Position numbers and translations under genes: made by a program | Shown here: positions 22,681 to 36,974 of the stretch, piece after piece | Position numbering within the stretch: position 1 is the first letter of the stretch | Layout: each line of letters begins with the position of its first letter | Notes under the pieces: model-generated | Seen by the model: only the letters and a program-made list of their open reading frames with translations | Database searches by the model: none | What the model was told of the DNA's origin: nothing | Source: Amphimedon queenslandica | Lineage: Eukaryota; Porifera; Demospongiae; Haplosclerida; Niphatidae | Direction: 5' to 3' | Length of the DNA stretch: 64,000 nt | NCBI RefSeq assembly: GCF_000090795.2 | Contig: NW_003546256.1 | Location: 363,891-427,890 of the forward strand

Positions 22681-24007
22681 TTATGATTCGAGTTCTGGCA
22701 ACTCTTCATCATCACTGTCTGGTGCTTCATCCTAGAAATAACAACAAAGTAATGACAAGAACCAAAGACAACAAGACTACATACAAAACCAGTGAAAGCA
22801 GTTGTATTTGGTACTTGAAACTATTTGGTACTTGAAACCAATACTATCTCTACATGTTATGTTATGTAGCAAGTTTGAGTTGATTCCGATCAAAATTGGA
22901 TTATTTTTTACAAATTTGAAAAGTTGTTCTAAAGGCCATGTACTATTGTGATGCTTATCGGCTCATTAAGTACATGCTTTTAAGCTCACTAGGCAATGCT
23001 TTGTGGGAAACCCTGATTAAGCCATAGCAGGCCATAAAACCTGCTATGTGCAACAAATTTGTAACATAGATATTTCTATCTCGTTATCCATTGCTGGACA
23101 TGAGACTATAGTCACTATACACGCATGAATGAGAGCTGGAGGAACTTACCCCAGGATCAAATCCACCACCATTACCAGCAGAGCCTCCTCCTACATCCAT
23201 CCTATGCATTAACTGTATGAAACAAACAAAATGAGAGAGAGAATGATTACAAAATTTAAAATATAATTACATTTTCCAAGCCGTCATTAAACTGGTCAAC
23301 ATCTTCATCACTCTCATCCTCGTCCTTCCACCTGTTAAAATCAACCTGTAAGTACGGGACCTAAGGAGAACAAAAATATAATTAAGATTAATAACCTACT
23401 ATCAAAAAATTTAATTAATTAGCCACACCCAGTATTACTAAATTAATTAACTAGCCACACCCAGTATTACTAAATTAATTAACTAGCCACACCCAGTATT
23501 ACTAAATTAATTAACTAGCCACACCCAGTATTACTAAATTAATTAACTAGCCACACCTTTCCCTTGGCTTCCAAAAGTCTTGGCCAATATCCTCCTCCAC
23601 TCTCTTTCTTTTGTATGGAGAGAAATAGCTCGAGGCCAAACTTCTTATGCTTAGACTCCTAAACAGTATATGTACATACAACAAAGCATATTCATTAATA
23701 GAGGGCTACCTGTGGCACCACTTCCTGATAGAAATTAAACTTACAAGCATACTTGACATTATTACCACCAGTCCCGCTATTGGAAAGAGACCAATAAATC
23801 ATAGATACACCCACAATGCATTCCCTACTTAAAAGTCAAGCTCTTCTGATCAAGGTTAATCTTCTCATCTTTCAAGTCGGAGACGCATATACTAAGCAGG
23901 ATCTTGTCATGCCTTTGGGCCCATTTTATTAGAGGAGTAACTGGTCTGCAAGTAAAGAAAAAGGCAAGTAATGGCATGGGTTTTAATGCTGGGAAAACTC
24001 ACTCCAT
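22681..24007 (-). CDS. PTGES3: p23 / prostaglandin E synthase 3 (HSP90 co-chaperone)
   Basis: p23 binds ATP-bound HSP90 and stabilises client complexes; the vertebrate protein also has cytosolic PGE synthase activity. Seven coding exons join to 164 residues (human 160). The first coding exon is only ATGGA (24003-24007); joined to exon 2 it gives MEPVTPLIKWAQRHDKI. The CS domain follows (LLSICVSDLKDEKINLD, LELFLSIQKKESGGGYWPRL), with the p23 signature VDFNRWKDEDESDED. The acidic tail ends DSDDEELPELES, matching human DSDDEKMPDLE. The intron after the KGK exon contains a 32-bp minisatellite, and another holds a dispersed-repeat fragment. It is divergent from the nostrin-like gene, with starts 219 bp apart. 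Confidence 0.93.
22850..23015 (+). repeat. Dispersed-repeat fragment (palindrome family) in PTGES3 intron
   Basis: Contains AGCAAGTTTGAGTTGATTCC and ends TTGTGGGAAACCCTG, both shared with the repeat loci near 41.0 and 50.3 kb. The central palindrome is degraded here (GTACTATTGTGAT). Confidence 0.65.
23411..23556. repeat. 32-bp minisatellite, about 4.5 copies
   Basis: Near-identical 32-bp units, each containing GCCACACCCAGTATTAC and then AAATTAATTAACTA, repeat from the first GCCACACCC at 23422. They lie in a PTGES3 intron. Each unit carries one CCACACCC box, the motif that also recurs at promoters in this window. Confidence 0.92.
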
Positions 24008-24226
24008 TTTTGAAGAGAGAAAAATTTGCACGTGTACCTAATTAGCTGTACTGTATGCATGGGTGTGGTGAATTAGTGAATATTGATGGGCGCGGTCAAT
24101 TAATATTCACATACCGGCACAAAGCGACTCTCTGCTTCAATTCAATCTCTGCGTTCCAATCCTATTCGAAAAGATTGTACTAATTTCTAGCAACGCCTGA
24201 CTAAAAGGCTCAAATAGTAGATCAGC
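24008..24226. promoter_or_regulatory. Bidirectional promoter region, PTGES3 / nostrin-like
   Basis: A 219-bp gap between divergent starts. It contains GGGTGTGGTG (24061-24070), GGGCGCGGTC about 20 bp on, and CACGTGTACC near 24032. Possible Sp/KLF-type boxes are assigned by eye; function is inferred from position. Confidence 0.55.
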
Positions 24227-27200
24227 ATGGCTAACATGTTCGAGGATAATTTCTGGGTAAGTTGTACAGGGTAGTAGCGAGTGGAAACAATGCCCCTGCT
24301 GGTTTATCCATTGTTGATGTACTTAATCCTGTTTGTTTATTTCTGTTATTTTATTAGGCAGAGAATGGCTTTGAGGAGCTGAGGAGACTAATGAAGCAAG
24401 GAAGTGACTTTGTCAAAGAAATCATGGCTGTTGTCCAAGAGAGGCAAGAACAAAATATAAATACACTGCATCTTTTTAATTTTTCTCTCTCTCTAGGTCT
24501 GAGATAGAAAAGCAATATTCTTCAAAGCTTGTCCAGCTGACAAAGAAAATTAGACGTGCCAATGGACTATCCATGGGGTAAGAGAGGGAGTAATTACAAA
24601 AGGACACAAAATACATGTACAATGTATATGTACACTGGCTCAAACTAACATAAACACATACTAATATTATGCATGTAAGATCCACTGTACTAATGAAGTT
24701 AGTCTTATTTTAGTAGTTTCTCGTATTAAATTATTTCTTATTTCTCAAGGTCGCACAATGAGGCATGGCAGAAGTTAGGGGATTCCATTGAGAATGAAGC
24801 TGATGTTCACAAGTAAGATACATAGAGAGAGAGAGAGAGTGGGGTTTATAAACAAAGTCAAACCTGAAACATCCACATTGTTTGTTTTACTTTTTATTAC
24901 AATCATACTCTTTCCCTTTAAAGGAATCTTGCCCAAGACCTAATGTCAGAGTGTCACGTTCCTTTGAAGACATTTCTGGAGGAGAAAATCAGACAAAGAA
25001 AACCTGTCAGTCATAGTAATTAGTTAAATAAACTTACAAGCTTAATTAAGTATTGACATACATGTGCTTACTAATAATCTCACCCTCTCACTCTCTCTCT
25101 CTCTTTAGCTGGAAAGTGCTGTTGAGAAGCATAAGAAAGCACATTTAGATAAATTCTCTGAGCAATTAAAAGTAAATGCTATATACCTGAGCACAGTACA
25201 TTATGATCATGGACCTTTATATATGCCTAAATGTATTAAGATATTATTTTTCGTTTTTGATTTCTTAGTTAAAAAGAACGGCCCATACTAAATGTAGAGA
25301 GCTTGAACAAACTCTAGACAACCTTGAAGCCATCAAAAATAGGCGAGGATCTGTCGTTAATGAGAAAGAAATAACCAAGGTTTGGCAGTTAAACTATAAT
25401 ACTCATCAAACTATAATACTCGTCCACTCTCTGTTACTATAATGTATTGTTAGGTTGAGAAAAATGCTAGAAAAGCAGAAGATTCTCTTGTAAAAGCAGG
25501 TCAAACATCTCCCTTTCTCTCCCCCTCTCTCTCTCCCCCCCCCCCTCTCTCTCTCTCTCCCCTCTTTCTCTCTCAATATTATTGCATGTTCATGTACTCC
25601 TGTATACATGTAGATCGTGAATACAAGGACTCTAATGTAAGAACGGAGGAGGCCAGACTGAACTGGGAGTCAGCGATGTATCGCTGCTGCAGGTACCTTG
25701 AGAACCTGGAGAGAGTGAGGCTAGAGGAAGTGTCCAGTGTACTATCAAAATACACACAAATACTATTAACTGTTGTCTCGCCATTACAAGAGGTAAGATC
25801 TAAAGAGAGGGCAGTAAGAGGTATAGAAGAGAGAGTTCAGTACATGCAATTAAAGGATTAGAACTTGATTAGATACAAATTCTTTATATAGTCTTGTGAT
25901 GAGCTTTCGGAAATGGCTCAGCAGATTTCTCCGGACAGAGATATTGAAGGAATGTGTCAGAATTTTGGGACCGGGCCCAACCTGCCTGAGCAACTCCTAC
26001 TGGATACTTTTGTGAGTTTCCTGTCCGTCCTTCTGTTGCCTTGACAACAGGCTCCTCCCTTTCGTAGGAAGAGGAGATGGGAAATCATATGAATGGGGAT
26101 AGGAGACAGAGTAATTTAGATAAGAAGATACAAGAGCTAGAGCAGGACATTGATAGGAAGTCTAAGGAGAAGAAAGGTACAGTACATGTGTATATAGCAT
26201 GAGTATTAACCGTAGACCTGGTTTGTTCATTAAATATATGGGACAAGATGTAAGACACTCTTGATATTATGTACCTTTTGTAATTTTGAAATAAAAGCCT
26301 ACCTGTAGCTTTGATTTATAATTATAGAAGCATTGAGGCAGTATAAGCCTATATATAAAGCACATAATTATAAGGAGAGTTCTTAAATAGAAGCCTCCTT
26401 GTGTAATTGAAGATGAAAGAAGCCCATGCTTATATTTGAAAATATAGTGATACTTGTACATTTTGCTTGCTACTATACTGTGGTAATTTCATTATACATA
26501 TGTACTCCAGTTGCATTGCAACTGTCTTTGTTTATTGTGATTGTTTTTGATAGTCTTGCTGTTATGACTTGCTTGCACAATAACAAAACATTGCAACTCC
26601 TGGTTCTCTAATTGTGTCACTCAAACTGCCCACGCAATCCTCTAAATTATTATTATTTTTTTTACTGTTGTTATTGTTATTGTTATTGTTAGGTGTAATG
26701 TCTTTGTCAGCTGCCTATGAAAAGACTCCTGATTTTGTTGATGAGCAGGGAGCAGCTGACGTGAACCGCCAACTCATTGAAGCCAATGCTCTGATTAACA
26801 TGCTAAAGGCAAACCATTTTAAACTATTAACCGTTAGATCAGAGCTGGCTGGTCTCCCAGCCCCTGCTTCGCCTTATACCGAGTATATACAAGTTAGGAA
26901 AGACAGACAAGTGAGTTTATTATAGAGTAACGATTGAGTTTATGAATGCAGCTGTCATTAAATTATAATTATGCTTGTTATTGTTGTTACATGTACTGAA
27001 TGAGGATATACTACTAATGAGGCAATGTGTAATTGAATTAAAAACTCACATGACTACTTGTTTGATAATTAAACAAGAACTAAAAGTATAATCTTATAAG
27101 CAAGGAATTCACATGTATATAATTAAACTTTAATCTTGCTTAAGATCACCTCTTATCTTCCCCTCTCTCCCTCCTCCCCCCTTCAGAATCAGTCTATGAG

Positions 27201-27748
27201 TATATTATCAGTTCCAATAGATCAAGTCTCAATACTTGAAGAACAAACAATTGCTTCTTGGACTCCGCCCAGTCCATCAATAAGTATGATGATGTCATAT
27301 GATGTCACAGTATGTAACGTTAATTATTGGTCGTTCAGGTCACACTTATTCCAGTGTGAAGAAGAGAGATTCATTTTCACCACCTCAGGCTCAGCAGCAA
27401 GACCAACCCTCTGAATATGAAGGTAAGTGTTTGGAGGTGTGGCTTGTTTTGATGCTTTTTAATTAGAATTTGACGACGGGAATAACGAACCTCAGCAAAA
27501 TGAAGATGAATATCCTGCCTGTACGAACAAAATTTTTAACTTTATTTGTATCGATCCTTTTTCTAGATATTTGTCGCTGTGAAGCTCAGTATGACTACGA
27601 AGGACAGCAAGCGGATGAGCTCTCCATTCAGCCTGGTGACATCATATATGTCACTGAAAAGATTGATGATGATTGGTGGCAGGGGAATCTCAATGGGACT
27701 GTAGGGATATTCCCTGCCAACTATGTAGATGTAGTAGAAAATTATTAA
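24227..27748 (+). CDS. NOSTRIN: Nostrin-like F-BAR / SH3 adaptor protein
   Basis: F-BAR proteins bind curved membranes; nostrin links caveolar or endocytic membranes, dynamin and N-WASP, and in vertebrates eNOS. The protein starts MANMFEDNFW. Its F-BAR helices (about residues 1-260) include EIEKQYSSKLVQLTKKI, SIENEADVHKNLAQDL and HVPLKTFLEEKIRQRKPLE, close to vertebrate nostrin. A second coiled coil follows (KKIQELEQDIDRKSKEKK, then LIEANALINMLKANHFKL), in the position of the nostrin HR1-like region. A variable low-complexity linker leads to a C-terminal SH3 (AQYDYEGQQADELSIQPGD, DDWWQGNLNG, GIFPANYVDVVENY). Exon phases agree through the linker exons near 27350-27590. Whether it binds a nitric oxide synthase is unknown. 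Other F-BAR/SH3 families are the alternative. Confidence 0.85.
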
Positions 27749-28025
27749 TTTGACTATCATATATTTGATTTAGTGTGTTTTGATTTAATTTGTGCTGTCC
27801 CAGTATTGGCATTATTATACATTTTAGATATTATTTTTTAGATATAAATTTTTTATTAAGTTTGTAAGTAGATCAATAATAATGTGCGAGTGGGTTTAAA
27901 GTTTGACCGGGTCTTCCTTGTTAATTTTTTTAAATCATAATTTTTTGTCACACGTGAGAAGGTGCGGCAAGAAATCGTCCCCTTTTCTATCTCTCTTCAG
28001 TCTTTATATCTTTTCTCTGTCAGTG
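27749..28025 (+). other. Spacer between nostrin-like gene and PRPS (same strand)
   Basis: A 277-bp AT-rich 3' flank followed by the PRPS promoter. CACGTG (27951-27956) and a short pyrimidine-rich stretch (TCTATCTCTCTTCAGTC) precede the PRPS ATG. No extra exon is visible. Confidence 0.5.
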
Positions 28026-30575
<2,550 letters not shown>

Positions 30576-30713
30576 CATCAGCCCCCATCATTCACTATAC
30601 AAATACTCTTATATTGATGTACTTATATTTTATAGACATTTCGTGTTGATTGACTGACATTGTTCTATTATTACTGTTTTTTTCTTCTTTTGGTTTATCG
30701 CTAATAATAATTA

Positions 30714-31417
30714 TTAGTTTGATAAAGGGATAATGTTTGTTCCAAAGGAATTATTGTAACATGTTAAGGTTGCCTTTTCTCTTGAATACATCTAATAAAG
30801 AATGATAATAATAGATCAATAAAATTAGCAATATTAATGTATAACTTGAATGGCTTCGTGAGTATGTCACCATTACCTGTTGATGTTTGGTTGGTGTGTC
30901 GTGAGTATAACCAAGCAGGTGACATATACCATGTGTTACCACTACCTGTACGTGAGAGAGTATCATAATAATAAAGAACCTTTTCTTACAGGTAGGTGCT
31001 CGTGTAATTTTATTTTATTTTTAACGCAATAATCTTCAATGTAGGGCAATCCCAGAATAATGTCACCTAAATTGTAATCGTCAATCGAATTAATTACTGG
31101 GAATTGGCCTGGAGATAAGTTCTATATAAGAGGATGTCTCACTAGTATTGTTATATGCATTATAAAATATAATTTACCTCGTGATAGGGGAATGAGAGTA
31201 CATCTGTTGGCTCATCAAGTTTCCTATACCTCCTGTTAATGTCTTGTATTTCATCAGAAGGAACGCACACGAGGCTCATACCAAACCGTGGGACCTCTCT
31301 CCCTCTCCCCACCGTCCCTCTCACTGCAGTTGCCAATAAGAATTGAGCCTGTGTCATCAGCAGTGACTCGTTTAGCTTCACTATCGTTTGAAGGTTCTTT
31401 AGCCAGACTACAGCCAT
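30714..31417 (-). CDS. YBEY: YbeY endoribonuclease (rRNA maturation factor)
   Basis: Zinc-dependent RNase needed for organellar (in animals mitochondrial) ribosome assembly. The start [14 protein letters not shown] aligns with human MSLVIRNLQRVIP. Conserved blocks follow: [35 protein letters not shown], and the metal-binding motif [20 protein letters not shown] (three histidines). A last exon begins MYSREKATL, matching the human QQMFQKEKAVL segment, and ends at TAA 30714-30716. The open frame continues upstream of the chosen ATG to another ATG at 31489 that would add a basic leader (MRKRVAQFPIVTT), possibly a mitochondrial presequence. ANKAR diverges from it with starts 95 bp apart. Confidence 0.91.
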
Positions 31418-31512
31418 GCTGCGAGGTGGGGCTGTTGCGTGGGCGTTTATAGTGGTAACTATTGGAAACTGAGCGACCCGTTTGCGCATATTGAAATCTA
31501 TCCAGGAAGAAG
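31418..31512. promoter_or_regulatory. Bidirectional promoter region, YBEY / ANKAR
   Basis: A 95-bp gap between divergent starts. It includes GTGGGCG (31440-31446) and TTGCGCATA (31482-31490), an NRF-1-like half site. The YBEY frame stays open across it, so part may be translated. Confidence 0.5.
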
Positions 31513-34500
31513 ATGGGGAGCAAAGTGGCCGAGGAAGTCTTCCTTGCCAGCAAACAGGCGACCCAGTACTTTGAGAAGATGGACAAAAATCTGTTTTATC
31601 ATGCCGGAGCATTGATAGACTCTGACTGGTTTCTTTCTGGCAAGAAAGAGGAACCTGGAGAAGCAACATGGCTAAAAGGTAGCAGCTAATGAGTAAAGAA
31701 GCTTTATATAAGTAATAATGAGCTTTTTCCTCTTCCTCAGGTCTTGCTCCACCAGATAACACTGAAGGTCATTATGTCATTGCTTTCCCTCATTCATCTG
31801 CTAGTTGCAAGCACACTTCAAACGAGCTACACCAACTGGTACGAGAACTGGTCACTGGTCTATACATATTCCAGCAAACTCCCTCTATTGCTCTAGATGG
31901 CAATCATGATGGTAGTATGGCAACATCCCTTCCCTCTGCATACGTGGACACATTCCTCGGGCAAACGCTCTTTTCGATGGACTATTTCATCAAGTCACTG
32001 CTGCACGGTAGCACCGTCCCGCTGAGAGAAAAGAGGGCAAGAATCATAGAAAAATGGAGAAAAGTTGTTTCAGAGTCGCCAACCAAGCTACCAGAGCTAT
32101 ACAAAGAGTATGGGCTAATATCAATGGAGGATGATCCAGAGTTAGGCTCTGAGTTGTATCACGAAAGAAGTGAAGTTCATCATCGATTCCCAGCTCGGTT
32201 GGTTGACCATACTCTCTCTGCAGCTGGACTTACTCCAAGACTTAGCTCAGGAGAGGATCAGGCTGTCCACAATGCTCATGTCAGCCGTGATGTGTTCTTG
32301 CGTTATCTTGATCAAGTTAGTCTTGGTCTAATGCTGGGCCAAGGGCCAGTCCAGCAAGATGGGAGTTTGATATTTCTGGATCCTCTGGTGACTGTGTTTC
32401 CTTGTGTGACAGTTAGCAACTTGAAGAAAGGAGAAGAAGATGTACTGCCACACTTGCACGCTTATCTTCAAAAGCAATCCTCCTTTGTACAAGAGAACTT
32501 ATTAAAGAAATCCTCCATTGCTCATGTAGTTGAACTATTGCAGTTTGTCTCTTTTATCATTGTACTGCTGGCTACATTGAGACAGACACACAAAACCATC
32601 AACTGCCAATCCCTCCAGCCACCAATGAATCCAGATACACTCAATACTGATAGGGAGGTGCCTCCTTTCCTCCCTACTCCCTCATCTCGCTGGTCCCCTC
32701 ACATTTCTGACCATCACTACACTAGTGCTCACGGAAAAATTGCATTCCACAAAGGACAAGTACCAGTTGTAGCTCTTAAGCCTGAGCTGAGACAGGCAAA
32801 GGAAGAGATCTTAACGAAAGCTTTGAACCATCCAAGAGAAGCAACCACAATCACAGTGGATGGTACATCATATACATTGGTAGTGATAAAACTGGACGAC
32901 TATTATCCAAAATTCCCTCGTTGGATTCATGCAATGGTCCAAGAACTAAAGTCACAAGTAATCAAACTCCCTCCTATTTCTGATGCTAGAATACAGGACT
33001 TTCTCAGACGACCTCTCGGTCTTAGACACGCCTCAAAACTAAAAACTATTCATTCTCTGCTTCGCCCGTGCATTGAGAAAAATTTGACCGGCCCTCTCTC
33101 TGTCCTCTTAAAAAGGACGACAAAGACACGACTATGCAAGCCAGATGAAGATGGTTTATCTTTGCTTCATTTTGCTGCATCTCACGGCCAGTCTGAAGCT
33201 GTTTCTTTATTAATACACTATCAAGCTGACCCTCATCAGCCTTGTCCCGGTACTTCCACACTACCAATCCATTTAGCTGCTCAATCTGGTGACCTGGACA
33301 CTGTGTGCTGCCTCCTTCAGCATGGAGCTCAATTATCAGCCGCAGATGACAAAGGATGGTCACCAATCCATCATGCTGCTTTCCATAATTACTCTGTAAT
33401 CATAAGACACTTTGCTTTTCTTGACAATGACTGCGTGAATCTCATTGCAGAGAGTGATGGGAACACTCCTCTTCTTTTGGCTGCGGAGAACGGTGGAATA
33501 GACTCTGTCAAAATCCTCCTTCACTTTGGAGCAAACATTTCAGCAATGAATCGCTTGGGACACAATATTATTCACAAGGCAGCCAGCAAGCATCACTGCA
33601 ATATACTGTTGTATCTAGTGGAGCTCAACAGTCCACAATTACCACTGTGGGAGAGTCTTGCAGGGATGCTAAAAGAAGACATTGCTAGTGGGTTACCTCA
33701 TGTTTCTGCATGCGCATTGGACAGTCTCATGAGAGCTAAGCCTTCTTGCTATCAGGCTCTATACGATACTGGGGCTATCAAGCAACTGATGGAGCTGGCT
33801 AAATCACAAGACGAGAGACTACAGTATCTCTCAATCCAAGTACTAGCTGATATATCGCACGATAAAATAATGCGAGAAACCCTAGCACCATCCATACCCA
33901 ACCTTGTAAAGCATTTGTCATCTAGTAACGACAGACTCCAATCCTGTGCTTGTATTGCACTCAATGACTTGGCAATGGATCCGGAGAATCAAGAAGCAAT
34001 ATCCGAAGGACTCCCTCACCTAATTGCTATGCTCTACTCTCCGCATGATGATGTACAGATGTATGCTGCTTCGTGTCTTGCTAACACGGCAATGGATAAC
34101 CCCAAGATACAGAGAGCAGTGAGGGAGAATGGAGGACTAGAGCCAATGATTGATTTATTGAGTTCTCCCCTTATGTGCACTCAAGGCTGTGCTGCGGCTA
34201 GTTTAGAGGTGAGGTGGAAAATTATTATTATTTACCAGGAATTTTTGCAAAGCATGCTAAGTGATGCTGCATGAGGTACATGGGTTTTTGAGCAACTTTA
34301 AAAATTTGTTTTAAAAATTCAATTTTGATTGAAATCAACTCCCAACTTTTTATGAACATAAGTACATTTTTTTCAAAAATTGGCTCCGAAATCACCCCCA
34401 ATTTTTATTACATTTTCTGATACATATTAATGTCCTTATGCTGTGTAGAAAGTTTAAGCTGATCCCGACTTCAATTTTTTAAGTTACAGCCATTTCAAAA

Positions 34501-36891
34501 AATGCCAAGATTCTGAAAATACCCAAGGCTATAGCCCATGGTTTTTTCCAAAAAATGGCTCCAAAATCACCTTCAATTTTTATTACATTTTCTGATACAT
34601 ATTGATGTACTTAAGTTGTGTAAAAAGTTTGAGTCAATTCTAATAAAAAATTTTTAAATTATGGCCATTTTTAAAAATGGGCCAATTTTCAAAAATTTCC
34701 CTGTACTATAGCCCATGGTTTTTTCCAAAAAAATGGTTCCGAAATCACCCCCAATTTTTATTACATTTTCTGATACATATTATTGTCCTTATGCTATGTA
34801 GAAAGTTTAAGCTGATCCCGACTTCAATTTTTTAAGTTACGGCCATTTTAAGAAAATGCCAAAAATTCTGAAAAATACCCAAGGCTATAGCCCATGGTTT
34901 TTTTCAAAAATTGGCTCCAAAATCACCCCAAATTTTTATTACATTTTCTGATACATATTGATGTCTTTATGCTGAGTAGAAAGTTTAAGCTGATTCCGAC
35001 TTCAATTTTTTAAGTTACGGCCATTTAAAAAAAAATGCCAAAAATTCTGAAAAATACCCAAGGCTATACCCAGCTCACCAGCAATGATCTATTAGACTCA
35101 CTTTTTATGTTTTATACTCTGTGATTTGTCTATTATTTTATAGGTATTAATAAAAGATTGCCCTGAAAGTCAACTAAGAGCTCTTAATTCAGGAATTGTA
35201 GACCCAGTTGTGCTGCTCCTCAAATCCAAAGCTCACTCAGTTCATACTAATGCAGCTCGAGCAATAGAGTCCCTTGCCAAAAACTGTCCACAAGCCCAAG
35301 CTGTACTCCAAGATGAGAACTCTCTCATACTGCTTCGTCGTTTATTAAAAGTCCGTAACTCAGAGGTAAAGGTTTGCAGTGGCTCTGCTCTTTGGGCTAT
35401 AGCAGGCTCTCAGATAAAGAACAGGCGCCTAGTAGCAAATTTCATGGGGATTGATACAGTAGTTGATCTAATGACAACGCCCAATGATAAGTTGTATTAT
35501 GTGTGCTCTGAAGCATTGGGAACCTTGGCTACTGAGTTAGGATCAAATCAAAGCAAAGTGGTTGATTTAGGAGGCATACTGCCATTAGTTGAGATACTCC
35601 TCTCTCAGACTTCTGAAGAAGTCTACATAAGTGTATTGCACACTCTTGGGCTCCTGCTAACTAAACCAGGTCTGGTACCAAGCACATCACTACAGAAAGC
35701 AATAGCAGAGACAAGAGGTTTAACTGTATTGACGGCGCTAGTCGTGTCCCCATTATCAGAGCTATTGAGAGTGAAGGCAGCATGCACTCTATCAAAACTG
35801 ATACTTAACAATCCAGAAAATGAATCAAAGCTAATGCAGCAAGACAGTTTCTCTCATTACTCTCTCCTCAAGCTCTTGTCATCTACTGATCTGCTGGTGC
35901 GGCTCCTAGCAGGAGAAGCTCTCTCTATATTTGTTTTCAATAGTCCAAAGAAGCTTCAGATGGTTGAGGCTCATGGGAGACTCAACGTATCAAATTTTCT
36001 AAGTTTGCTGACATCGCCTGATGAGGTCCACCGAGCTCACGGAGCATTTCAACTAATAATATTATCAAAACTATTGGTGGGAGTGGACCCAGCTGAGGGG
36101 AGCATACACGGTATCAAACTCCTGGTTCAATTAGCTGCATCACAGGAAGAAAGAACAAAACTGGACTCATGTAACTTCCTTGCTTGTCTTGCAAGATGCA
36201 AAGAAGGAATCCCCATAACTGCAGTAATGGCTGGTGCTATAACACCTCTCATTGATACACTGCTAAGCAGAAACCCTCCCCTTGAGGAAGTAGCCAGCAC
36301 TGCATTAGGGTATTACACATATCAACCAATGGCATCAAGACTGATCAGGAGCAGGTTCAGAACCGAGCCAGAGTTATTTGGCATATTTAGTAAGTATATT
36401 AAGTATGTCACAGTCTCAAGACAGTTCTTAGATGAATGGAATTATATTGAGAAAGTTGGTCTCCCATCACTGAGGTAAGAAAATCTATTAACAAAAATGA
36501 CATAATTAATCATCAACAATTATTATTAATACCATTAGCTTAGAAAAGAGAGGTGGGCCTGCTATTGGTAGCGGCTGGAAGCACAGCAGAGCTAGTGTTC
36601 CTAGTATGTCAAAAACAAACCAGCAATATACAGTATTTATTCCTTTAATTCTTCTCTATTATAGCCACTAAAAGTGACTTTGTGACACAGAGAGCATTGG
36701 ACCGGAGGCCTACGATGGAGAGAATACTCCTTCACAGCTCACCTTCACTGCCAGGGGACATGGCTAATCCAAGAAATAGCCTCCTACTGCAAAGAAAATT
36801 GAACCTTTTCAAAGAGACGGAGGAAAAAAAGAAAAGGGGAGGGAAAGACAAAGTTAAAAAGGCTAGCATACATGTGCATGGAAATCTATAA
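31513..36891 (+). CDS. ANKAR: Ankyrin and armadillo repeat-containing protein
   Basis: Large scaffold-type protein of poorly known function, conserved in animals. Five exons (31513-31678, 31741-34208, 35144-36474, 36539-36603, 36665-36891) sum to 1418 residues, close to human ANKAR at about 1434. After a unique N-terminal half come ankyrin repeats (GLSLLHFAASHGQSEAVSLL, TLPIHLAAQSGDLDTVCCLL, GWSPIHHAAFHN, GNTPLLLAAENGGIDSVKIL) from about residue 550. Armadillo repeats follow to near the end (QYLSIQVLADISHD, QSCACIALNDLAMDPENQEA, VCSGSALWAIAG). The C-terminus is basic (KKRGGKDKVKKASIHVHGNL). The single long intron (34209-35143) is filled with 177-bp repeat monomers. Converges with NOL11 at 83 bp between stops. 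Confidence 0.93.
34330..35065 (+). repeat. Tandem array of ~177-bp monomers in ANKAR intron, four copies
   Basis: The marker TGATACATATT recurs near 34419, 34596, 34771 and 34949, a spacing of 175-178 bp. Units carry TGGCTCCGAAATCACCCCC and GCTATAGCCCATGG like the 16.9-17.9 kb array, but some have a variant segment ATACCCAAGGCTATAGCCC, marking a subfamily. Confidence 0.9.
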
Positions 36892-36974
36892 AGAAAATAA
36901 AACAATTACAAATTAACAAATCCGCTATTTACAAAATAATAATAAATAATAATAATAATAATAATAATAAATCA
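36892..36974. other. 83-bp convergent 3' junction ANKAR / NOL11
   Basis: The stop codons face each other across 83 bp of AT-rich sequence with AATAAA (36897-36902) for the plus strand and an (AAT)n run. Both 3' UTRs must overlap each other or the opposite coding exon. Confidence 0.6.

Noticed and set aside
23411-23556. CRISPR-like repeat array
   Set aside because: The units are directly adjacent with no unique spacers, in a eukaryotic intron: a minisatellite.
31254-31586. Second minus-strand ORF overlapping YBEY
   Set aside because: It is an alternative frame. The conserved YbeY residues are all in the other frame.
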